Shown: positions 34,727-42,945 of the stretch, piece by piece
Layout: each line of letters opens with the position of its first letter
Position numbering within the stretch: the first letter of the stretch is position 1
Assembly: GCA_013388745.1 (NCBI GenBank)
Contig: JACAER010000016.1
Location: 186,001-250,000, forward strand
Direction: 5' to 3'
DNA: 64,000 nucleotides
Origin: Chloroflexota bacterium
GTDB taxonomy: Bacteria > Chloroflexota > Anaerolineae > Aggregatilineales > Phototrophicaceae
The notes under the pieces: generated by a model
What the model saw: the letters and a program-made list of their open reading frames with translations, nothing else
What the model was told of the DNA's origin: nothing
Database searches by the model: none
Program-made: the position numbers and the translations under genes

Positions 34727-35482
34727 ATGCGGCGCATCGCTCTCTTTTTGCTGGTGATGATGCTCTCTGCCTGTGCCGGGCAGGTGGCCACCGAAGCCCC
34801 ACCCGACGCGCGTCAGCTTCTCGCGGCCGCCAACACCGTCATACGCGCGGTCACCACATTTCGGATGACCGTGGAACAAAGCGGCGCAGAGTACCTGATC
34901 GCCGTGGATATGGGCATTGGCACGACAGAAGTCGCGTTCCGCCGCGCCATCGCGCAGTTTGTCGCCCCAGACGTGATGGAAGCCAGTGTGCGCGTGATTC
35001 TGATGGGCGCGCCCGCCGATATTAATCTGTTTTCCAGAGGCGATAACCAGTGGTTCAAGCTGGGCACGAGCGATACCTGGCTCAATATTCAGTTTATGCC
35101 AGGCTTCAACCCCGCTTCCCTCTGGCAGGATGGCGCAGGTTTTGATCGCGCGCTCAACGGCTTACAGAATCCGCAGTTTGTCGGTGCTGCCGAACTCGAA
35201 GACGGCACAGCGGTCTATCACATCAGCGGCACATCCACCAGTGAGGATGTGGCCGCGCTCACCGTCGGCCTGATCGCTACCGGCAGCGATGTCAACGTCG
35301 ATCTGTATATTGACCGCCACAATAATTATCCTCGCCGTGTGGTGCTCGTGCAGCCAGAAACTGTTTCGCAAGAAGAACCTGAACCGACGACGTGGACGAT
35401 TGATGTGGACGATTTTAATCTGCCCGCACAGCTCAACGACCCTGAAGCCGCCTCCGCCAGCGAGGCCACCCCGACGCCATGA
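34727..35482 (+). CDS. LppX/LprAFG-type lipoprotein
   Basis: The 251-residue protein has a signal peptide ending in the lipobox LSAC (Cys16). The mature part, with LLAAANTVIRAVTTFRMTVEQSG and long beta-strand stretches, fits the LppX_LprAFG fold, which binds lipids in mycobacteria. A conserved-looking WFKLGTSDTWLNIQF block lies in the middle. Its stop overlaps the start of an MFS transporter by 4 nt, the same pairing as mycobacterial LprG with P55 (Rv1410c), which moves glycolipids or triacylglycerol outward. Lipid binding here is inference from family and context. Confidence 0.75.
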   Translation: MRRIALFLLVMMLSACAGQVATEAPPDARQLLAAANTVIRAVTTFRMTVEQSGAEYLIAVDMGIGTTEVAFRRAIAQFVAPDVMEASVRVILMGAPADINLFSRGDNQWFKLGTSDTWLNIQFMPGFNPASLWQDGAGFDRALNGLQNPQFVGAAELEDGTAVYHISGTSTSEDVAALTVGLIATGSDVNVDLYIDRHNNYPRRVVLVQPETVSQEEPEPTTWTIDVDDFNLPAQLNDPEAASASEATPTP

Positions 35483-37110
35483 CGACCCAGAAAACCAATA
35501 CGCTTAGTCCTTGGTTGATTCTGGCGTTCATCTGCTTGCCGGTCTTTATCGGCTCGCTGGATTTGACTGTGGTCTCGGCGTTTTTGCCAGAAGTCATTTT
35601 GCAACTGGAACTACCGCTCCAGACCGGGCTGGACGACGCCGCCTGGATCGTCAGCGGCTATCTGCTGGCTTACACTATCGGCCTCACCTTTATGGGGCGT
35701 GTCAGCGATCTGTTCGGGCGGCGTAAGGTATACATCGCCTGTCTGCTCGTCTTCATGGTCGGCTCGATGCTTGTCGCCGAAGTAGACCCGGAGGCGCGGC
35801 AGGGCGTGGCGCGGCTGTTCTATAACCTGCTCTTTCGTCTCAGCGGCGAACGCCCGGATCCCGGCGGCGTGGCCCTGCTGACCATTATTGTTGGGCGCGT
35901 GATTCAGGCGCTGGGCGCGGGTGCGCTCGTCCCCGTGAGTCTGGCGCTCGTCGGTGACTTATTCCCGCCCGCCAAACGCGCCCGCCCGCTCGGCCTGATC
36001 GGCGCGATCGACACACTCGGTTGGGTGCTGGGACATCTCTACGGCGGTATTTTCGTGCAGGTAGTGGACGATTGGCGCTGGCTCTTCTGGGTGAACGTGC
36101 CCCTCACGCTGCTGGCGCTGCTTGCGGTTATCTGGTCGCTGCGCGGTGTGCCCCAGAACATAGCGCCGGGGCGTTTTGATTTTCTCGGCACTGGGCTGAT
36201 TGTCGGCGCGCTCATCTGCCTCACAGTGGGTCTCGGTGCAAATGTCGAAGTCAGCGCCAGCACCAGCATGCAGCAGCTTTCGCCGCTCCCGCCTTACGCC
36301 GCTCCCGTGCTGCTGCTCGGCGTGGGGTTTTTGCTGGCCTTTGTTCTCGTCGAGGCGCGTCTGCGCGACCCGATCATCAACTTGCGCCTGTTCTTGCGCC
36401 GCAATATCTCGGCGGGCGCACTCACCAACCTGTTCGTCGGCTACAGCATTTTCATCGGTCTGGTGATTGTGCCCATTTTGCTGAATGCCCGCGCACAAGA
36501 TATGGAAGATTTGCGCGCGGTGGCGCTGGCTGTGGGCCTGCTGCTTTCCACCCTCACGATCCCCATGGCGCTGGCGGCAGTGCCCGGCGGTTGGCTGACA
36601 GAACGCATCGGAATGCAGAAAACCACCCTGATCGGTCTGGTGACTGCCGGTATCGGTTTTGTTCTCGTCTGGCGCACCTGGACGATTGACGTTTCCGAAC
36701 TGGTCGTTGGCCTGCAAATGATCGTCATTGGCACAGGCCTGGGGCTGACCTTTTCACCCATCAGCGCCGCCGTCATCAACGCCGCCCGCGAACACGAACG
36801 CGGTGTGGCCTCGGCGCTGGTGATTGTGCTGCGGCTGATCGGCGGCACGATCAGCATTTCGACACTCACCGCCCTGGCCCTCTGGCGTGTCAACGTGTTG
36901 GCGGAACAGCAGGGGATTACCTCCGTCCTGGACATCAGCACCATCGACGCTTATGGGCAGATTACCGGGCAGGTGCTCGCGGAATTGGGGCTGATCGGGG
37001 CGGTCATGTGCGCGCTGGCTTTAATTCCGGCGGCGCTGCTCCGTGATGGCCAACCCCTTGCCGTCGATCAACCCGAAGCCGCCAAAAAGCCCCCGCCGAA
37101 CGGGGGCTGA
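35479..37110 (+). CDS. MFS transporter, DHA2 (EmrB/QacA) type
   Basis: The 543-residue protein shows about 14 hydrophobic helices. Motif A is visible in the second loop as GRVSDLFGRRKVY, and motif C-like glycine-rich sequence follows (LVPVSLALVGDLFPP). The N terminus has LDLTVVSAFLPEV, the typical D1-type motif of the DHA2 group. It is probably a proton-driven exporter of a hydrophobic compound; with the overlapping lipoprotein gene it may form a lipid export pair. An insertion of about 25 residues rich in charged amino acids follows helix 3. The last codons (KKPPPNGG) also encode the terminator of the convergent FHA gene. Confidence 0.88.
   Translation: MTTQKTNTLSPWLILAFICLPVFIGSLDLTVVSAFLPEVILQLELPLQTGLDDAAWIVSGYLLAYTIGLTFMGRVSDLFGRRKVYIACLLVFMVGSMLVAEVDPEARQGVARLFYNLLFRLSGERPDPGGVALLTIIVGRVIQALGAGALVPVSLALVGDLFPPAKRARPLGLIGAIDTLGWVLGHLYGGIFVQVVDDWRWLFWVNVPLTLLALLAVIWSLRGVPQNIAPGRFDFLGTGLIVGALICLTVGLGANVEVSASTSMQQLSPLPPYAAPVLLLGVGFLLAFVLVEARLRDPIINLRLFLRRNISAGALTNLFVGYSIFIGLVIVPILLNARAQDMEDLRAVALAVGLLLSTLTIPMALAAVPGGWLTERIGMQKTTLIGLVTAGIGFVLVWRTWTIDVSELVVGLQMIVIGTGLGLTFSPISAAVINAAREHERGVASALVIVLRLIGGTISISTLTALALWRVNVLAEQQGITSVLDISTIDAYGQITGQVLAELGLIGAVMCALALIPAALLRDGQPLAVDQPEAAKKPPPNGG
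37084..37108 (-). terminator. Terminator of the FHA gene, inside the MFS coding sequence
   Basis: On the minus strand AGCCCCCG, loop TTCGG and CGGGGGCT form a perfect 8-bp stem followed by TTTTT. It lies entirely within the last codons of the convergent transporter gene. Confidence 0.8.
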
Positions 37111-37124
37111 AGGCCTCATGCATT

Positions 37125-37913
37125 TTAGCAGGCGATATAATAGCCGAGCGCTTCGAGGATTTGCGGGATGATCGGCAGGTTATTCCACAGGCAGGCCGAG
37201 TCGATAATCCATAAGCCAACGACGATAGAACAGCAGCAAAACAACAACAGACCGATACAGCCGATGACGATCCAGCGCATAGGGTTGCTGGAGGGTTCTT
37301 CCTGCTGTTCGTATTCACCGACAGCCCCGGCAGGTGTGTAGGCCGGCGGGGGGCTGTAATTATACGGCTGCTGTCCATAGGGCTGCGCGGGTTGGCCGTA
37401 GGGACTCTGCTGCTGCGGCTGACCATAGGGAGAAGCAGGCGGCGCGGGCTGCTGGCCTTGCGGCGCCGCATACGGACTCGGTGCAGGGCTGTAGGGCGCT
37501 TGTCCTTGCCCGCCGGCATACGGCTGCTGGGGCGGTTGGCTGTAGGGCGCAATCGGTGTTTGCGCCGTCGGCGCAGAGAGCGCTGCGCCGGCCATGCCGG
37601 CGCGCAAGATTTCATAGCCCAGTGTAACCGTCTCGCCCAAACCAATCACGTCACCATTGTTCAAGGGCTTCGCGCCGACAATGCGTTGACTGTTGACATA
37701 CGTGCCATTCGTTGAGCCAGTGTCTTCAATCGTAAAGCCGCCCGCGCCGCGCGTAAAACGAATATGATGACGGCTCACTTCGGGGTCATTGATCACAATA
37801 TCGTTGGTGATGTCGCGCCCGATAGTCATCACATCTTTAGTGAGTTCATAGGTTTGATTAGGCTGTGGGCCTCGGCGGACGATCAGCCGAAAGCTGTCGC
37901 TGCCCTGCTGCAT
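37125..37913 (-). CDS. FHA domain membrane protein
   Basis: The 262-residue protein has an N-terminal FHA domain (about 8-100) with IGRDITNDIVI, SRHHIRF and DTGSTNGTYVN, the phosphothreonine-binding loops. It is followed by a Pro/Gln/Tyr/Gly-rich disordered linker (about 120-210) with PYGQP-type repeats and a C-terminal transmembrane helix (about 218-240) containing CCCC in FCCCCSI. Such proteins recruit substrates of Ser/Thr kinases to the membrane. The ATG at 37913 has AGGAGGA upstream; the longer frame to 38036 runs through its promoter. Confidence 0.85.
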   Translation of the reverse strand: MQQGSDSFRLIVRRGPQPNQTYELTKDVMTIGRDITNDIVINDPEVSRHHIRFTRGAGGFTIEDTGSTNGTYVNSQRIVGAKPLNNGDVIGLGETVTLGYEILRAGMAGAALSAPTAQTPIAPYSQPPQQPYAGGQGQAPYSPAPSPYAAPQGQQPAPPASPYGQPQQQSPYGQPAQPYGQQPYNYSPPPAYTPAGAVGEYEQQEEPSSNPMRWIVIGCIGLLLFCCCSIVVGLWIIDSACLWNNLPIIPQILEALGYYIAC

Positions 37914-37970
37914 AGAGCTTCCTCCTGGTTGCGGGGCGCGTTGTCCCCTGCCTGATAATTGACGTTTTAA

Positions 37971-37999
37971 AATATAGCACAGAAACCACAGAACACCAA
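37971..37999 (-). promoter_or_regulatory. Promoter of the FHA gene
   Basis: On the minus strand TTGGTG (37994-37999), a 17-nt spacer and TATATT (37971-37976). The transcript starts about 50 nt before the ATG. Confidence 0.65.
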
Positions 38000-38005
38000 C
38001 GCAAG

Positions 38006-38665
38006 CTAGGCCATGCGTATAGCAATCATCACCCACACGGTGCTGTGCCCTAGTTTTTCTTCGACAATCTGAAGCTCAAAGCCGCCCCGCGCAAACAAGG
38101 CGTGAATCTCATCCAACGCCCCCTTTTCCCGCTGGCCCGTAATGCGATACAGCCACTCGATGAATGCCACCACTGGGCTGCGCCCTGTCAGCGATGCGCT
38201 GGGGATAATCACCAGGCGTCCGCCGCGGCGCAGCACGCGCTGCGCTTCCCGTAGAGTGTCCGCTTCAAGGATAAAATTGGTCGGAAAAGTGCTGACCAGC
38301 GCCGCAAACGCCCCATCGCAGAAGGGCAGGCGTTGGGCTTTGCTGCGTATCAATCGTTGCGGCAGATCGGCCTGCTTCAGTCTTGCCTGTGCGATTCGCC
38401 CCATCGCCGCAGACAGATCGCAGCCGATCACCTGATACCCCGCGCGCTGGAGCGCGGCTTGCAGATGGCCGGGGCCGTGCGCCAGCTCTAACACGCGCGC
38501 GCCCGGCTCGGCCTTCAGATGATTAAGCGCGGCCCGCCCCCAGCTTTGCCATTGCCCCAAGGACACCAGCGCGCTTACCGTGTCATACGTCCACGCCAGC
38601 GGATTGTACAGCAGGTAAAATCCAAACTGTACCAACCGCAGCCACAGCCTAAACAGCATTTGCAT
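38006..38665 (-). CDS. Class I SAM-dependent methyltransferase
   Basis: The 219-residue protein has a hydrophobic N-terminal segment (LFRLWLRLVQFGFYLLYNPLAW), then motif I VLELAHGPGHL (unusual His for the first Gly in GxGxG), strand 2 ending VIGCDLS, and the motif LPFCDGAFAALVSTFPTNFI followed by RVLRRGGRLVIIPS. It belongs to the Methyltransf_11/25 group; the substrate is unknown. It overlaps the end of the broken glycerophosphodiesterase gene by 17 nt and ends the downstream part of the suf gene cluster. Confidence 0.75.
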   Translation of the reverse strand: MQMLFRLWLRLVQFGFYLLYNPLAWTYDTVSALVSLGQWQSWGRAALNHLKAEPGARVLELAHGPGHLQAALQRAGYQVIGCDLSAAMGRIAQARLKQADLPQRLIRSKAQRLPFCDGAFAALVSTFPTNFILEADTLREAQRVLRRGGRLVIIPSASLTGRSPVVAFIEWLYRITGQREKGALDEIHALFARGGFELQIVEEKLGHSTVWVMIAIRMA

Positions 38666-39419
38666 GGATGACTTTTACAGCCATATCCGGCTCATCCGTG
38701 ATGATGCCGCTCACCCCCCACGCCGCCAGTTCCGCCACGCGCGCCGCCTCATTCACCGTCCACGTATTGATACGATACGCGCCCAGCCTGGCGATGCTTT
38801 CCGGCGTCAGCAGGCTGTGATGCGGATGGCGCGCTTCATACAGCAGCGAATCCATAATTTCGGGCATGAAGATAAAATCGGGCGCGTACAGATAGCCAAT
38901 AGGCACCGCCGGCATCAGTTCGCGGCAGGTTTGCAGCACGCGCGGGTCGAACGACGAGACGATCACGCGCTGCTGCATATGGTGGCGGGCGATACAGACG
39001 GCGACAACATTTTCGATGCCCGCGCGCCGTTTTTCCTGCGACTTGATCTCGACATTGATAATCAGCCGCTGCCCGACAGCTTCAAACACCTCGTCCAGTG
39101 TCGGCACGCGCGTGCCAGCAAAGTTTGCGCCGAACCACCGTCCAGCATCCAGCGCTTTGATCTCCGCCAGCGTCATGTCCTGCACGTTACCATGCCCATC
39201 AGTCGTGCCGTCCACAGTATCATCGTGAATGATCACCGGATGGCCATCTTTGGACAACCACACGTCGAGTTATATACCGTCCGCCCCCTGTGCCGCCGCC
39301 AGTTCGAAAGCCGGTAGCGTGTTCATCGGCGCGTAAGCCTTCGCCCCGCGATGCCCGAAGACCAGCGTCCGGTTTTTGCTGTAGATCGTATCCAGAACCG
39401 CTTTTGCAGCCTCGCTCAT
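38649..39419 (-). pseudogene. Glycerophosphodiester phosphodiesterase, broken by an in-frame stop
   Basis: Translation from the ATG at 39419 gives a GDPD start with GHRG at residues 22-25, then codon 50 is TAA (39270-39272), and the same frame continues to 38649 with DVWLSKDGHPVIIHDDTVDGTT, VEIKSQ and GIITDEPD. In intact enzymes the segment before the stop reads APENTLPAF and the stop position is the Glu of GIELDV. Here the first metal-binding Glu is Met32 and the second is the stop codon, and the Arg of the usual DRTT is Gly. Three changes at conserved sites in an otherwise good sequence suggest a decaying gene. A single base error cannot explain all three. A shorter product could start at a GTG at 39263. 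Confidence 0.8.
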
Positions 39420-39746
39420 TTATCCCGCTTTGGTTGGTTCTGTGGCAAGCTGGACATCCCTGCCTTCCACGCGCACTTGATAGGTCTGCACGGCGACCAG
39501 CGCCGGCGGCGCGCTGACTTTGCCCGTCCGCACATCAAAACGCGCGCCGTGACGCGGGCATTCAATATCGCACCCCTCCAGTTCGCCATCGGCCAGCGGG
39601 CCATCGTCGTGCGTACAGCGGTCTTCGATGGCGTAGTACTGGCCGTCGATATTAAAAACGGCAATCCAATGACTGCCAATTTCGACGATAATGCGTTCTC
39701 CCGGCTTGAGTTGCTCAACAGTCGTGATGGTCACGAATTCCGTCAT
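39420..39746 (-). CDS. Rieske 2Fe-2S ferredoxin-like protein
   Basis: The 108-residue protein has the Rieske cluster ligands Cys44-x-His46 in DRCTHDDG and Cys63-x2-His66 in ECPRHGARFD. There is no signal peptide or membrane segment, so it is a soluble cytoplasmic ferredoxin of the BphF/NirD type. Its place directly after sufU in the SUF cluster matches arrangements in several bacteria where a Rieske protein joins sufBCDSU, perhaps as an electron donor for cluster assembly. Its stop codon touches the ATG of the broken phosphodiesterase gene. Confidence 0.9.
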   Translation of the reverse strand: MTEFVTITTVEQLKPGERIIVEIGSHWIAVFNIDGQYYAIEDRCTHDDGPLADGELEGCDIECPRHGARFDVRTGKVSAPPALVAVQTYQVRVEGRDVQLATEPTKAG

Positions 39747-39754
39747 CTATTCCT

Positions 39755-40153
39755 CTATTCCTCGTCCTCTGTTTTTTGCCAATCGGCCAGCCCATAAGCC
39801 CCGACTTTCAGCACCTTCAGCCCAAGCAGGGCACATTTGACACGGTTGGCCGATAAGGGAATGCCTAACATCTCGAAAACGTCTTCTTTACCGATCGCGC
39901 GCGCCTCTTCCAGCGTTTTGCCAAGAATCTGCTCGCCCAGCATCGAAGCCGACGCCTGGCTGATCGCGCAGCCTGCGCCCTCCCAGCCGACATCCGTAAT
40001 CCGCTGATTCTCATCCACGCGCAGCGTCAGGTGCAGATGATCGCCGCACAGGGGGTTTTCGCCCTCGAATTCAATATCGCACGGGCGCAGAAGCCCGCGA
40101 TTGCGCATGTTCTTGGCGTGGTCGAGAATATTCTCGCGGTACATATCGTACAT
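39755..40153 (-). CDS. sufU: SUF iron-sulfur assembly protein SufU
   Basis: The 132-residue protein has the three cysteines and aspartate of SufU: Cys36 and Asp38 in NPLCGD, Cys62 in GAGCAISQAS, and Cys107 in RVKCALLG. In Gram-positive type SUF systems it binds zinc and accepts sulfur from SufS for transfer to SufBCD. The ATG at 40153 has AAGGAGGAG upstream. The gene start lies inside the end of sufS only if the longer frame to 40213 were used, which is unlikely. Gap to the Rieske gene is 8 nt. Confidence 0.93.
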   Translation of the reverse strand: MYDMYRENILDHAKNMRNRGLLRPCDIEFEGENPLCGDHLHLTLRVDENQRITDVGWEGAGCAISQASASMLGEQILGKTLEEARAIGKEDVFEMLGIPLSANRVKCALLGLKVLKVGAYGLADWQKTEDEE

Positions 40154-40202
40154 AGGTGCTCCTCCTTCGCAGGCCTGGCGTGCTGTCCTCCCGACAAGTG
40201 TG

Positions 40203-41456
40203 CTAAACCGCAAACGCCTGTTTTGCTTTATACAACCCCGCGATCAGCGCGTCAACTTCAGCCATCGTATTGTAGAGGTAAAAACTGGCACGCGCTGTCG
40301 CCGGAATGCCAAAATGGTCATGCAGCGGCATAGCGCAGTGATGCCCCGCCCGCACCGCTACCCCTTCGGCATCCAGAATTTGCGCCACATCGTGGGCGTG
40401 AATGCCCTGAAGCGTGAAGGCTGCTACCGCCCCTTTTTGCCCGGCCTCCGGCCCATAGACCGTAACACCCGGCACTTCCGCCAGCCGTTCCAACGCATAG
40501 GCGCCGATCTCCCGCTCATGGGCCTGGATTTTCTCCATACCCACTGCGCTCAGATAATCAATGGCATACCCCAACCCGATCGCGCCGGCGATAATCGGCG
40601 TGCCCGCTTCGAACTTATACGGCAGTTCGTTCCACGTGCTGCCTTCCAGCGTTACCCGCGAAATCATGTCGCCGCCGCCCATCCACGGCGGCATGGCTTC
40701 CAGCAGCGCGCGCTTGCCATACAGCACGCCTATCCCCGTTGGCCCGCACATTTTATGTCCGCTAAACGCAAAAAAGTCTACGTTCAGCGCTTGCATATCG
40801 ACAGGCATATGCGGCGTGCTTTGCGCCCCGTCCACCACAACCACCGCCCCGGCATTGTGCGCCTGCTGCGCCATCGCTTGCACCGGATTCACCGTCCCCA
40901 GCATATTAGACGTATGCATCACCGTGACCAGCTTGACGTTTTCTTCGTGCAGATAGCGATCATAAGCCCGCAAATCCAGTGTCCCATCGCGCAGCACCGG
41001 AACATAGCGTATCGTGAAGCCTTTCTCGGCGGCCAGAATTTGCCACGGGACGATGTTCGAGTGATGTTCCATCATCGTCGCAACCACCACATCGCCTCGC
41101 CCCAGATTCGCCCGTCCCCACGTCTGGGCCACCAGGTTGATGCTCTCGGTAGTGCCGCGCGTGAAGATGACTTCGCGTTTGCTGCCCGCGTTGATAAAGC
41201 GTTTGACTTTCAGGCGGGCGTCTTCGTAGGCGGCGGTGGCTTCTTCGCTCAGTTTGTGGATACCGCGATGCACGTTGGCATTGTAGCGGCGGTAATAATC
41301 GTCGAGCGCCGCGATCACCGGAAGCGGTTTTTGGCTGCTGGCGGCGTTGTCGAGGTACACCAGCGGCACCCCGGCGTGATGTTCCTGTTGCAGAATCGGA
41401 AAATCGGCGCGCACTTTTTCAACATCGTAATCGTAGAGGAAGGCGTTTTTGTTCAT
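40203..41456 (-). CDS. sufS: Cysteine desulfurase SufS
   Basis: The 417-residue PLP enzyme removes sulfur from cysteine and passes it to SufU. The PLP lysine is Lys235 in SGHKMCGPTG, the cofactor histidine lies in MEHHSNIVPW, and the persulfide cysteine is Cys374 in RAGHHCAMPLH with the short loop typical of group II desulfurases. Length is normal. It sits between sufD and sufU on the same strand. Confidence 0.95.
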   Translation of the reverse strand: MNKNAFLYDYDVEKVRADFPILQQEHHAGVPLVYLDNAASSQKPLPVIAALDDYYRRYNANVHRGIHKLSEEATAAYEDARLKVKRFINAGSKREVIFTRGTTESINLVAQTWGRANLGRGDVVVATMMEHHSNIVPWQILAAEKGFTIRYVPVLRDGTLDLRAYDRYLHEENVKLVTVMHTSNMLGTVNPVQAMAQQAHNAGAVVVVDGAQSTPHMPVDMQALNVDFFAFSGHKMCGPTGIGVLYGKRALLEAMPPWMGGGDMISRVTLEGSTWNELPYKFEAGTPIIAGAIGLGYAIDYLSAVGMEKIQAHEREIGAYALERLAEVPGVTVYGPEAGQKGAVAAFTLQGIHAHDVAQILDAEGVAVRAGHHCAMPLHDHFGIPATARASFYLYNTMAEVDALIAGLYKAKQAFAV

Positions 41457-41529
41457 GTGTTTATTTTAGCATAAGGGCGAGCCTTTCTTGCGACTCGCCC
41501 TTTGTACTTTTGCTGTTTGTGGCCGTCTT

Positions 41530-42870
41530 TCAGCCGACAATCTTGGCTTCGAGCGCGTCGTGCAAGCGCGCGCGCACCCCTTCGAACGGGATGCGTTCCA
41601 GCAGTTCGTCGAAGAAGCCCTGAATCACCATCAGCTCGGCGTCTTTGCGCGTGATCCCGCGGCTCATCAGATAAAACACGGGCACATCTTCCAACGTGCC
41701 AAAGGTCGCCGCGTGTGTGCAGCGCACATCGTCCGCTTCGATCTCCAGCCCTGGAATGCCGTCCATGCGCGCGTCCTCGCTCAGCAGCAGGTTGCGGTTG
41801 GCCTGGAAACCGTCGATCTTCTGCATTTTCGGCAGCGACTTAATCATGCCCTGCCAGACCGTGCGCGCTCTGTCTTTGGCCGCGCCCTTGAACAGCAGAT
41901 CGCTGCGCGTCAGCGGCGCATTGTGGTTTTGCTGCGTGTCATGGTCAAAAAGCTGCCCTTTATCGGCGAAGAACATGCCCGAAACCCGCCCCGCAGCCCC
42001 CTGCCCGATCAAGTCCACTTCGATAAAGGCTTTCACCAGCTTGCCGCCCATCGTTCCCACGACCCAATCGAGGTTGCCTTCGCGCCCAACCAGTGCCCGC
42101 TTGTGGCTGAACTCAAAAGTCTCGCGATTCCAGTCTTGCAATTCCACAAAACGCAGATTGGCCGCCTCATCGACAAGCAGTTCCGTCGCCCCGATGTAGC
42201 TCGACTGCGACTGCACATCTGACGAAGCGTAATCCACCAGCATCGTCGCCTGCGCGTTTTCTTCCACCACCACCAGCACATGACCCAGCGTCGCGCCGGG
42301 ATGCGTGTTGTACATGACGACATGCAGCGGAATGTCGACAGCTTTGTGGCGCGGCACATACACGAAAACGCCGTGCGTCCACATTGCGGCGTGCAGCGCC
42401 GCGAATTTGCCGTCGCCCGGACGCACCGCTTTAGTCATCAGGTTCGGGCGCACCAGCGCTTCATGCTCGCGGCAGGCCGTTTGCAAATCGGTGAAGATCA
42501 CGCCTTGCCGCCGCAGCGTCTCTGGAATGTCAGCGTGAACCAGTTTGCTATCGACAAACACCATTAAACCGCCTTTTTCGCTGCCGATCAGCGGTTCGAG
42601 ATTGTACTGCGGCACGACATCCAGCCCAGCCCCGTTCTGCGCCACCAGCGGGCTGGCTTCGTTCCAGCGGATATGGCGGTAATCCGTGCGCCGCCATTCC
42701 TCCTCCTTGAGCGAGGGCATCGGGATTTCTTCGTACAACTCCCACGCCGCCAACCGGCTGTGATGCAGCCATTCCGGTTCGCGGCGTTCCACGCTCAGAC
42801 GCTCGACATCCGCGCGCGTGTAAAGCGGTGTTTCAGGCGTGTTTGGACGCCGTTGTCTTACAACCACCAC
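41530..42870 (-). CDS. sufD: Fe-S cluster assembly protein SufD
   Basis: The protein of about 446 residues has the SufBD core, with a right-handed beta-helix (VFVYVPRHKAVDIPLHVVMY, then GHVLVVVEENAQATMLVDYAS) and the C-terminal helical part RGITRKDAELMVIQGFF. The start is uncertain. I prefer the GTG at 42870 because AAGGAG lies 6 nt upstream; a GTG at 42867 and an ATG at 42921 are in frame too, the latter with only a G-rich stretch before it. SufD forms the SufBC2D scaffold with SufB and SufC. It lies between sufB and sufS. Confidence 0.9.
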   Translation of the reverse strand: MVVVRQRRPNTPETPLYTRADVERLSVERREPEWLHHSRLAAWELYEEIPMPSLKEEEWRRTDYRHIRWNEASPLVAQNGAGLDVVPQYNLEPLIGSEKGGLMVFVDSKLVHADIPETLRRQGVIFTDLQTACREHEALVRPNLMTKAVRPGDGKFAALHAAMWTHGVFVYVPRHKAVDIPLHVVMYNTHPGATLGHVLVVVEENAQATMLVDYASSDVQSQSSYIGATELLVDEAANLRFVELQDWNRETFEFSHKRALVGREGNLDWVVGTMGGKLVKAFIEVDLIGQGAAGRVSGMFFADKGQLFDHDTQQNHNAPLTRSDLLFKGAAKDRARTVWQGMIKSLPKMQKIDGFQANRNLLLSEDARMDGIPGLEIEADDVRCTHAATFGTLEDVPVFYLMSRGITRKDAELMVIQGFFDELLERIPFEGVRARLHDALEAKIVG

Positions 42871-42945
42871 ACAGGTCTCCTTATCAGCACTTGCAGCACA
42901 GTAAATTGCAGGCGGCGCCATTCCCGCCCCCTGCAATCGCGAGTC

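Noticed and set aside
40101..41474. 457-codon open frame opposite sufS
   Set aside because: sufS is certain on the minus strand; the antisense product has no known motif and an Arg/His-rich shadow composition.
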